NCBI GenBank assembly: GCA_037384645.1
Contig: JARRNT010000021.1
Coordinates: forward strand, 1 to 64,000
Reading direction: 5' to 3'
DNA length: 64,000 nt
Source: RI-92 sp037384645
GTDB lineage: Bacteria > Pseudomonadota > Gammaproteobacteria > UBA6429 > Thiohalophilaceae
Shown here: positions 40,432-47,603 of the stretch, piece by piece
Layout of the letters: every line of letters begins with the position of its first letter
Numbering within the stretch: the first letter of the stretch is position 1
The notes under the pieces: generated by a model
The model's database searches: none
What the model was told of the DNA's origin: nothing
What the model saw: the letters and a program-made list of their open reading frames with translations, nothing else
Translations under genes and position numbers: made by a program

Positions 40432-42483
40432 ATGAATAACAACGACTTCTTATATGAGCGTATGAGAGGCAAACAGGTTTTAAGCCTGCTGGTCCTGTTT
40501 GTATTGCTCTGTCTTGCCGGCGTGCTATTAGGGATGGACAGCAGTTTCGCGGCGACCAATTTTGACCATGATACGACCGGCTTCTTGCTTAATGGTGCCC
40601 ATACCCGTGTCAGTTGCGAGACCTGCCATGCGCATGGGATCTTCAAAGGTACACCGACCCGCTGCCAGGGTTGTCACGGTGCATCCAGTACCATCGCGAC
40701 TACCAAGAAAGGCCCAAACCACATAAAAAGTAGTGATAGCTGCGATGACTGTCATACGGAGTTCAGCTGGACAAATGCCCGCATGGATCACTCTTCCGTA
40801 ACCGGCACTTGTCTATCCTGTCACAACAGTGTGAAGGCGACGGGTAAGAGTGCCAATCATGTCCTCAGTAGTAACAAGTGTGATGATTGCCACAGCACGG
40901 TGGCCTGGTCGCCGGCCCATTTTGATCACAGTTCTGTTAGCGGGACCTGTTTCAGTTGCCATAATGGTACGACGGCAACGGGTAAACCTGCCAATCATGT
41001 GCCGAGTGCCAATACCTGCAACGATTGTCATTCCACCAGAGCCTGGCTACCTGCCAAGTTTGATCATAGCAATGTTACCGGCAGCTGTTATTCCTGCCAC
41101 AATGGCGCGACGGCCCAGGGTAAATCGGCCAATCATGTCCAGTCGAGTAATGATTGCGGCAGTTGTCATACCACGACAGCCTGGTCTCCCGCGACATTCG
41201 ACCATACTAATGTCACCGGTACCTGTTATAGCTGCCACAATGGCACGATAGCGACGGGTAAATCACCGACGCATATTCAGAGTCCAAATACCTGTGCTGA
41301 TTGTCACTCCACCACAGCCTGGACGCCGGTGAAGTCGTTTGATCACAGTAATATCACCGGTACCTGTTACTCCTGTCATAATGGTACGACAGCAACGGGT
41401 AAGGGTGCTAACCATATCCAGAGTAATAATGACTGCGCCAGTTGCCATAACACGACAGCCTGGTCGCCGGCAACCTTCGATCATAGTAGTGTGACCGGAA
41501 CATGCTATAGCTGTCATAATGGCACCACAGCCACAGGCAAATCGGCGTCGCATATACAGAGCAGCAACACCTGTAACGATTGTCACACTACCACGGCCTG
41601 GTCTCCGGCTACCGTGGACCATACGGATGTGATTGGCACCTGTTACAGCTGCCACAACGGTACGATTGCGACCGGGAAATCCGCGACACATATACAGAGC
41701 AGTAATACCTGTGACGATTGCCATACCACCACGGCCTGGTCTCCTGTCAAAACTTTTGACCACAGCCAGGTCACAGGTACCTGTTACAGCTGCCACAATG
41801 GTACGACGGCAACAGGCAAGCCGGCATCACACATCCAGACTAATAATAATTGTGATGACTGCCACACCACGACGGCCTGGTCACCGGTAACGACCGTGGA
41901 TCACAATGATGTGATTGGTACCTGTTACAGCTGCCACAACGGTACGATTGCCACTGGCAAGCCGTCCAATCATGTGCAAAGCGCAAACACCTGTGCCGAT
42001 TGTCACAGCACGACGGCCTGGTCACCTGCAACTTTCGATCACTCCGATGCGATCGGCAGTTGTTCCAGCTGTCATAATGGCACGACTGCTACCGGTAAAC
42101 CGGCTAATCACTTCGGAACCACGCTGGAGTGTGATTCGTGCCATACCACGACGGCGTGGACACCGCTGAAATACTACACGCACACGTCGCCAAATTACCC
42201 GGGCGATCACCGGGCATCGGTGACCTGTACCATGTGCCATACCAGCAATAACCAGACGGTGACCTATCCGAATGCGGCATATGCGCCGGATTGTGCGGCT
42301 TGCCATGCGAATAATTACTCACAGGATGCGCACAAGAAGACTATCAATCCGACGACCTACTACAGTGTCGGTGAACTGAAGAATTGTGCCGGGTCATGCC
42401 ATACCACGGATTCGTCGACTGGTACGATCGTCTCATCCCGTTCCGGTCAGCATCATACAACTGACAGTGGCTTTGGCGACTAG
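40432..42483 (+). CDS. Repeat multihaem cytochrome with 25 CXXCH motifs
   Basis: A 683-residue exported protein (signal VLSLLVLFVLLCLAGVLLGM, mature from about residue 41). I count 25 CXXCH motifs plus one CX3CH (CAGSCH) near the C-terminus. Residues 43-82 repeat the FDHD lead module of the 21-haem protein. Residues 111-574 are ten tandem repeats of 46-47 residues, each with CYSCHNGT and C(N/D)DCH(T/S)TTAW and exactly two further conserved histidines (FDH and NH/TH/SH), so each repeat can hold two bis-His haems. The end (CTMCHTSNN, CAACHANNY) is divergent. An elongated haem chain or filament is a reasonable guess. Apo length without haem is low in hydrophobic residues. Confidence 0.9.
   Translation: MNNNDFLYERMRGKQVLSLLVLFVLLCLAGVLLGMDSSFAATNFDHDTTGFLLNGAHTRVSCETCHAHGIFKGTPTRCQGCHGASSTIATTKKGPNHIKSSDSCDDCHTEFSWTNARMDHSSVTGTCLSCHNSVKATGKSANHVLSSNKCDDCHSTVAWSPAHFDHSSVSGTCFSCHNGTTATGKPANHVPSANTCNDCHSTRAWLPAKFDHSNVTGSCYSCHNGATAQGKSANHVQSSNDCGSCHTTTAWSPATFDHTNVTGTCYSCHNGTIATGKSPTHIQSPNTCADCHSTTAWTPVKSFDHSNITGTCYSCHNGTTATGKGANHIQSNNDCASCHNTTAWSPATFDHSSVTGTCYSCHNGTTATGKSASHIQSSNTCNDCHTTTAWSPATVDHTDVIGTCYSCHNGTIATGKSATHIQSSNTCDDCHTTTAWSPVKTFDHSQVTGTCYSCHNGTTATGKPASHIQTNNNCDDCHTTTAWSPVTTVDHNDVIGTCYSCHNGTIATGKPSNHVQSANTCADCHSTTAWSPATFDHSDAIGSCSSCHNGTTATGKPANHFGTTLECDSCHTTTAWTPLKYYTHTSPNYPGDHRASVTCTMCHTSNNQTVTYPNAAYAPDCAACHANNYSQDAHKKTINPTTYYSVGELKNCAGSCHTTDSSTGTIVSSRSGQHHTTDSGFGD
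40762..42153 (+). repeat. Tandem array of ten 138-141 bp di-haem repeats
   Basis: Ten in-frame copies, 46 codons each with four single-codon insertions (464 codons in total), form the centre of the cytochrome gene. Copies are alike at DNA level, with the recurring block AACGGTACGA-type around CYSCHNGT, which suggests recent expansion or gene conversion. Long open frames on the opposite strand across this array are by-products of its composition. Confidence 0.92.
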
Positions 42484-42491
42484 GGGTGGCT

Positions 42492-42992
42492 ATGCGCAAA
42501 TTGATTAAGCATCCTGTCTGGTGGTACTGGTCAGGCAGAACATTGTTTCTGCTGTTAATGATCCTGCCATTGACAACATCGGCGATGTCGGCAGGGAAGA
42601 TGATTGTCGATGAGGCAATCGATGCCAGCGATGCCAATACAATGCAGCTTGAGCTGAAATTTGTAATGCGGGTGAATTATCTCTGGTATTTCCCGCATGC
42701 ACTTAATACGCAATTCCTGATCGCGGTACAACCTGTAAACGGGTTGGCAAATTACGACCTGGGCATGCGCGAGCATATACGGATCCCCCCGGACCTGGAA
42801 AATGTGATTTCAGATCTTTATTACGACGGAACCGAGGCGAACAACCGGTTTATCGTCCTGAAAACAAGCCGAAAAGTCGGCATTGAAGTCAAACCGGGGC
42901 AGGATGGCCGAACAATTACAATTGAGTTTAAATCCGTTTCGCCCAGGCCGGCATCCGACTGTAACGGCAGCTCTGATAAAAGCAAGGAATAA
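42492..42992 (+). CDS. Small exported protein sharing a domain with the downstream barrel protein
   Basis: ATG 42492 sits 5 nt from AGGGG and gives 166 residues; a GTG six bases earlier is less likely. A hydrophobic signal (TLFLLLMILPLTTSAMSAG) leads to about 110 residues of beta-rich sequence. This part aligns by eye with residues 50-150 of the next protein: LQLELKF-VMRVNYLWYFPHALNTQF against LQIHFEQPMNYLSHFPQSRGSQV, then DLYYDGTEANN against DIHYDQDESGN and GRTITIEFK against HKTIYITLK. The family is unknown to me; AMIN-like periplasmic domains are a possible comparison. It lies between the repeat cytochrome and the barrel protein in one transcription unit. Confidence 0.7.
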   Translation: MRKLIKHPVWWYWSGRTLFLLLMILPLTTSAMSAGKMIVDEAIDASDANTMQLELKFVMRVNYLWYFPHALNTQFLIAVQPVNGLANYDLGMREHIRIPPDLENVISDLYYDGTEANNRFIVLKTSRKVGIEVKPGQDGRTITIEFKSVSPRPASDCNGSSDKSKE

Positions 42993-43091
42993 TACGAGTT
43001 ATCCAGCAGATGACTGTAATTGCTGAGTAAATTAATTTATAGGCGCGGCGTACTTGCCGGTGCAAAACGATCGATTACCTCCACACTACAC

Positions 43092-45578
43092 ATGCGGTCA
43101 AATCCACTAAAAATTACATTCTTTATCTGTCTGATGTCACTGTTCTGGGTGGCAATAGCACGGGCGGAGAATACGCTGCTGTCAGCACAGTCGATCAGGC
43201 GGGTTGGCAGCGATATGCGGCTGCAGATCCATTTCGAACAACCCATGAATTATTTGTCTCACTTTCCGCAATCCCGGGGAAGTCAGGTAGATGTGAAATT
43301 ACGTCCAATTCTCTCAGGTGTAAATAACTTTGCCATGACAACAATCGAGGACAGCCTGAACGTAAGCAGCGGGCATGGTAACCCTGTACAGGATATTCAT
43401 TATGACCAGGACGAGAGCGGCAATGGTATACTCTCGGTAGAATTTACTAAAAGCTATTCGTTCAGGGTAACGCAAAGCAGTGATCACAAGACTATCTATA
43501 TCACGTTGAAAAACGCAATGCCTGGCAACGTTACGGTCAAAAAAGAAATAAACTCGACACAGGCGAATAATGTCACCACGAGCGTCCCCATTTATGTGCT
43601 GAATCTGCAATCCGGCACTGAACCTATCGATGCCTTCAAACAGCCCGTCCTGAAACATTTCCGGCCTAAATACGATATTTATACTATCGAATCCAGGCAG
43701 GGGCGAAAGACTATCTATCAACTGCGACTCGGATATTTCCATTCCCACAGCCTGGCCAAGGAAGACCTTGGGAGTTTAAAACCATTTTATCCGGGCGCGT
43801 GGCTTGATCAGATTAAACCGGAACGGCAGCAGATCGCGGCTGACTGGTTTATGAAGAATAGTCTCAAGAGCCTCGAAAAGCGTGTGGCGGCCAATCGTGA
43901 ATTTCAGCCTAAAGTCAGCAGCGGAGAAAAGACAAAATTATCTGGCAAACAGGCTGAATTATTAACGATCGCAAAGCAGGCCTTGATCAGTAAAAACTAC
44001 CGTAAGGCAGTGAATTATCTGACACATATCCTGCAGAGTCCGGACAAGACCTACCACAAGGAGTCACTGGAATTATTGGGAGTCGCGCGAGAGCGCCAGG
44101 GCCTGCCTGCCATGGCAGTAGCGGAATATGAAAAATACCTGAAGCTCTATCCAAAAGGTGCAGATGCCCAGCGGGTCAGGCAACGTCTTAATGGTTTGTT
44201 GACGGCAAGGGCCAAACCCAATGCAAAACTAAAGCAGGTGGTCGCGTCCAGCTCAAGCGGACCGACACCCAAGTGGAATTTCTTCGGCACATTTACCCAG
44301 TTTTATCGTAACCAACAGAGCAAGACGAACCTGACATCGGCGGTGACGACGGCGAATTCTGTCGATACCAACCTGTCAATGTCAGGACGACGCCGTGGTC
44401 CTGAATGGAACCAGCGAATTGATTTTGCCGGTACACATCGCTACGATTTTCTGAAAAATACCAATGCAAGCAATGGTACGATCTATTCGCTTTTCTACGA
44501 GTTGTCCGATACGAAAGATGATTTTTCCATGCGGATCGGGCGCCAGACTCACAATTCAGATGGTGTGCTGGGTCGATTTGATGGCGTCATCCTGAGTAAA
44601 CGGATGACAACTCATGCCAAGGTTAACTTTCTCGCAGGCTATCCGGTTGATATATTCCTGCGCGATTCCATTAATACAAACCGTAGATTCTATGCGGGAA
44701 GTATCAAGTTTGAGTCCCTGATTAAGAATCTGGATACCAAGTTTTATTACATTAGCCAGGACAATTATGGCATGACCGATAGGCAGGCGATCGGCAATGA
44801 AACCCAGTATATCGATAATTCGAGTCAGTTGTTCTTTGTCACGGATTACGATATTCATTACAAACAGTTAAACCAGTTTACCTTCGTGGGTAACTGGCGG
44901 AACAAAAAGAATACCAATCTCAACGTGGTGGCGGATTATCGCAAGAGTCCGTTGTTAACGACCAATAATGCCCTGATCGGACAACAGAATGTCCCGGATT
45001 TGCTTCAATTACGTAATACCTATTCATTTGCTGAAGTGCAGCAGCTGGCGCGTGACCGGACCGCAACATCCAAGTCACTGACTGTATCAGCATCTACCCA
45101 GCTTGGTCCAAAATATCAGTTAAGCGGGGATGTGAATATTTCAGACCTGACCGGAACGCCGGGTTCCGGTGGGGTTGCAGCCACAGCAGGTACAGGCACA
45201 CAGTATTATTACAACCTGTCGCTGATTGGCATGAATATGCTAAGCAAGAGCGACGTAACCATTTTGGGAATGCGATATAATACCGATGTGACTTCGCATA
45301 CGATCATGGCCAACTTTAGTTCGCGCCTGAACCTGAACAAGAAGTGGCGCGTTAACCCCCGCATGAGCATTGGCTGGCGGGACAACGACGATGGTTCAAA
45401 GCGGATTACCTACACGCCACGCATCATTACGGATTACCGGGGTGGACGGAGATGGCGCTATGAACTGGAGCTGGGCTACCAGAAAGCCACGACATCCAAT
45501 ATTCAGTCTGTGAATGTCTCTTCCACGAGTTCAACTGAAAACTATTATATTTACCTTGGTTATATTCACGACTTTTGA
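43092..45578 (+). CDS. Large outer-membrane beta-barrel protein with AMIN-like, SPOR-like and TPR parts
   Basis: The frame opens at TTG 43020; ATG 43092 (MRSNPLKITFFICLMSLFWVA) places the signal peptide normally and gives 828 residues. Neither start has a strong ribosome-binding site. Order: exported domain shared with the previous gene (about 30-140); SPOR-like segment (IYTIESRQGRKTIYQLRLGYF ... FYPGAW, about 195-250); TPR-like helices (LISKNYRKAVNYLTHIL, MAVAEYEKYLKLYPKGA, about 300-375); then about 430 residues of alternating amphipathic strands ending in YYIYLGYIHDF, whose terminal phenylalanine is the outer-membrane barrel signal. No CXXCH is present. It may be the outer-membrane pore around or beside the cytochromes. 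Confidence 0.7.
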   Translation: MRSNPLKITFFICLMSLFWVAIARAENTLLSAQSIRRVGSDMRLQIHFEQPMNYLSHFPQSRGSQVDVKLRPILSGVNNFAMTTIEDSLNVSSGHGNPVQDIHYDQDESGNGILSVEFTKSYSFRVTQSSDHKTIYITLKNAMPGNVTVKKEINSTQANNVTTSVPIYVLNLQSGTEPIDAFKQPVLKHFRPKYDIYTIESRQGRKTIYQLRLGYFHSHSLAKEDLGSLKPFYPGAWLDQIKPERQQIAADWFMKNSLKSLEKRVAANREFQPKVSSGEKTKLSGKQAELLTIAKQALISKNYRKAVNYLTHILQSPDKTYHKESLELLGVARERQGLPAMAVAEYEKYLKLYPKGADAQRVRQRLNGLLTARAKPNAKLKQVVASSSSGPTPKWNFFGTFTQFYRNQQSKTNLTSAVTTANSVDTNLSMSGRRRGPEWNQRIDFAGTHRYDFLKNTNASNGTIYSLFYELSDTKDDFSMRIGRQTHNSDGVLGRFDGVILSKRMTTHAKVNFLAGYPVDIFLRDSINTNRRFYAGSIKFESLIKNLDTKFYYISQDNYGMTDRQAIGNETQYIDNSSQLFFVTDYDIHYKQLNQFTFVGNWRNKKNTNLNVVADYRKSPLLTTNNALIGQQNVPDLLQLRNTYSFAEVQQLARDRTATSKSLTVSASTQLGPKYQLSGDVNISDLTGTPGSGGVAATAGTGTQYYYNLSLIGMNMLSKSDVTILGMRYNTDVTSHTIMANFSSRLNLNKKWRVNPRMSIGWRDNDDGSKRITYTPRIITDYRGGRRWRYELELGYQKATTSNIQSVNVSSTSSTENYYIYLGYIHDF

Positions 45579-45601
45579 GCTCGAGCTCGCTCGTTACCAA
45601 A

Positions 45602-46939
45602 TCAGAATATTCCCAGAAATTTCTTCTTACCGCCGCCTTCTTCCAGGGACTTGATGACATCCTGGTGTCCGGCCTGCTTTGCCATCATTTCAGCGTTCTG
45701 GCGGTCGTGATTGCGGATATCCGGCTCAGCGCCGGCCTTGAGCAGGAGCCTGACGATACGGGCATTTCCGTTGCGGGCAGCCAGCATCAGCGCGGTATTG
45801 CCGAAGATGTTTCTGATATTTACCTTGGCATAAGCCTTTAACAGTAATTCGACAATCCTGCTATTGCCGTTGTCTGCGGCGAGCATCAATGCGGAATTTT
45901 TGCGGTGGCTGAGGTGGTTGACCCTGGCGCCGGCCCTGATCAATGTCTCCACGATTCGGGTATTGCCCAGTGCCGCACAGCGGGCCAGCAGGTTATTCCC
46001 GTCACTGTCCACCTGGCCAGGCTGGATTCCCTGTTGCAGTAAAAAGTCGACAACGGTGACCTGGTTATTGAGTGCGGCCAGCCAGAGTCCGGTTTCACCG
46101 GCATGGTTGGCCTGCTTAAGGTTAACGCCGCGTGCCTGCAGGGCTTTGACTGTGTCCAGCGAACCCTGTTTACAGGCCCAGAGCAGGGCGGACATGCCGT
46201 CGTGTTGGCGGGCGTTCGGGTCGGCATGTGCCCGTAGTAATGCATGGACGATTTCATTGTGGCCAAAATGCGCGGCGAGGATCAGGGCAGTGGTCCCGTC
46301 GGGCTCGGCATAATTGGGGTTTGCGTGGTGGGCCAGCAGGCTGGAGGCAACCCTGGCGTGTCCCTGGCGTGCGGCCCAGAGCAGGGCTGTCATACCATTG
46401 CGTTGTCTCAGGTTGGGGTCGGCGCCGTGTGCGAGTAAGGCCTTGACGATGCGGACATGGCCCTGCCAGGCGGCACGACTGAGCGCGGTATGGCCTTCCG
46501 CGTCCTGCGCGTTTAGCTTACTGCGATGGTCGCGTAATAACTGTTGCACAATGTCGTCCTGGCCCTGCCAGGCGGCGATCATTAACGGCGTCCAGTCTCG
46601 AAACAGAGAGCCCTTGGTATTGAATGTTTTCGTATTGATTTTGCGTTGGGCGATCTCATCCTTGCGCGACCTGGGTTTACGTGCACCTGCGCGTAACAGC
46701 AGCCTGGCACAGGCTGTTTCATGACGATTCATGGCCCATAAATAGGCGGAAATTTTCCGATCATCGACGGCGTTCACTTTAGCCCCTTTTCTCAGAAAAA
46801 GGCGTAATACGTTCTGATGGCCTTCGCGTGCCGCGTACATGAGCGGGCGGACGCCACGCTTGTCGCGTTGTTCGAGCCGGGCACCATGCAGGAGCAGGAT
46901 TGAGGCAATCCGCTTATGACCACCAGCGGCAGCCTGCAT
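45602..46939 (-). CDS. Ankyrin-repeat protein, distal part after an in-frame amber codon
   Basis: 445 residues, about a dozen ankyrin repeats of the TALxxAAxxGHxxIVxxLLxxGAxxN type (for example TALLWAARQGHARVASSLL). The first ATG at 46939 is mid-repeat; the codons before it (TDGSSAL) continue an ankyrin repeat back to a TAG at 46961-46963 and, in the same frame, into the Sel1/ankyrin ORF upstream. So both ORFs are one gene of 661 codons split by a single amber. It is a protein-interaction scaffold in the periplasm, if readthrough or an error explains the stop; alone it lacks a signal peptide. It converges on the barrel gene, 23 bp away. Confidence 0.8.
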   Translation of the reverse strand: MQAAAGGHKRIASILLLHGARLEQRDKRGVRPLMYAAREGHQNVLRLFLRKGAKVNAVDDRKISAYLWAMNRHETACARLLLRAGARKPRSRKDEIAQRKINTKTFNTKGSLFRDWTPLMIAAWQGQDDIVQQLLRDHRSKLNAQDAEGHTALSRAAWQGHVRIVKALLAHGADPNLRQRNGMTALLWAARQGHARVASSLLAHHANPNYAEPDGTTALILAAHFGHNEIVHALLRAHADPNARQHDGMSALLWACKQGSLDTVKALQARGVNLKQANHAGETGLWLAALNNQVTVVDFLLQQGIQPGQVDSDGNNLLARCAALGNTRIVETLIRAGARVNHLSHRKNSALMLAADNGNSRIVELLLKAYAKVNIRNIFGNTALMLAARNGNARIVRLLLKAGAEPDIRNHDRQNAEMMAKQAGHQDVIKSLEEGGGKKKFLGIF

Positions 46940-46960
46940 CAGGGCGGATGAACCGTCGGT

Positions 46961-47587
46961 CTAGGCAAGATTCACCCGGGCATGATGATCCAGCAGTATT
47001 TGTACGCACAGTGCATTGCCATTATGCGCGGCAATCATCAGCGGGGTATTCCCCAGCTCGTCCCGGGTATTGACCCTGGCACCGGCTTTAAGCATGTCAG
47101 CGAGAGCGCCGCTATCGCCACGCAGACTGGCTAATAGCAGCCGGTCATCGAGCGTGGATTTGTCGACATGGTGTACCTGACCCAGGCGTTTGAGTTTTGC
47201 CCGGGCCTGGCGGTGACCCTGTTTTGCGGCCTTTTCCAGCCAGAATCGGGCCCTGGTGTCATTTTCATCGACTCCCTCGCCGTTCAGATACATGATACCG
47301 AGGGCGTATTGTGCCCTGGCCAGACCCTGTTTGCTGGCCAGGCGTAGCCAGTCGGCGGCGGCCTTGAGATTCTGGCGGGCACCCTGGCCGTTACGGATCA
47401 GGATGCCGAGCTGGTACTGGGCTTCTTTGTTACCCGCCCTGGCGACCGGGTACAGCAGGTGGACGGCCTGGGCAAAGTCGCGTGTGCGGATCGCCAGCAT
47501 GGCATTATCCATGGCGTTGGCGAAGGCCAGGTGGGAAAACTGGATCAGGATCAGGCTGAAGAGCAAACGTCGTATCGTGGCTGACAT
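46961..47587 (-). CDS. Exported Sel1-repeat/ankyrin protein, proximal part ending at an amber codon
   Basis: 208 residues with a signal peptide (LLFSLILIQFSHLAFANA). Two to three Sel1-like repeats follow (AQYQLGILIRNGQGARQNLKAAADWLRLAS and AQYALGIMYLNGEGVDENDTRARFWLEKAA, quoted in part), then the start of ankyrin repeats (GNTPLMIAAHNGNALCVQILL). It stops at TAG (46963-46961) where CAG would give the usual NLAQ-type repeat join. Sel1/ankyrin proteins are adaptors. It lies 17 bp after the flavoprotein gene and could be cotranscribed with it and with ccm. Confidence 0.8.
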   Translation of the reverse strand: MSATIRRLLFSLILIQFSHLAFANAMDNAMLAIRTRDFAQAVHLLYPVARAGNKEAQYQLGILIRNGQGARQNLKAAADWLRLASKQGLARAQYALGIMYLNGEGVDENDTRARFWLEKAAKQGHRQARAKLKRLGQVHHVDKSTLDDRLLLASLRGDSGALADMLKAGARVNTRDELGNTPLMIAAHNGNALCVQILLDHHARVNLA

Positions 47588-47603
47588 ATCAATCCCTCTT
47601 GAA

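Noticed and set aside
41263..41796. A 177-codon open frame on the minus strand, and several like it, across 40.5-42.6 kb
   Set aside because: They mirror the di-haem repeats of the plus-strand cytochrome, repeat with the same period, have no ribosome-binding site and give low-complexity sequence.
40762..42153. Regular direct repeats that could suggest a CRISPR array
   Set aside because: The period is 138-141 bp, the copies are in frame and encode CXXCH motifs, and there are no short repeat-unique spacer units or cas genes.
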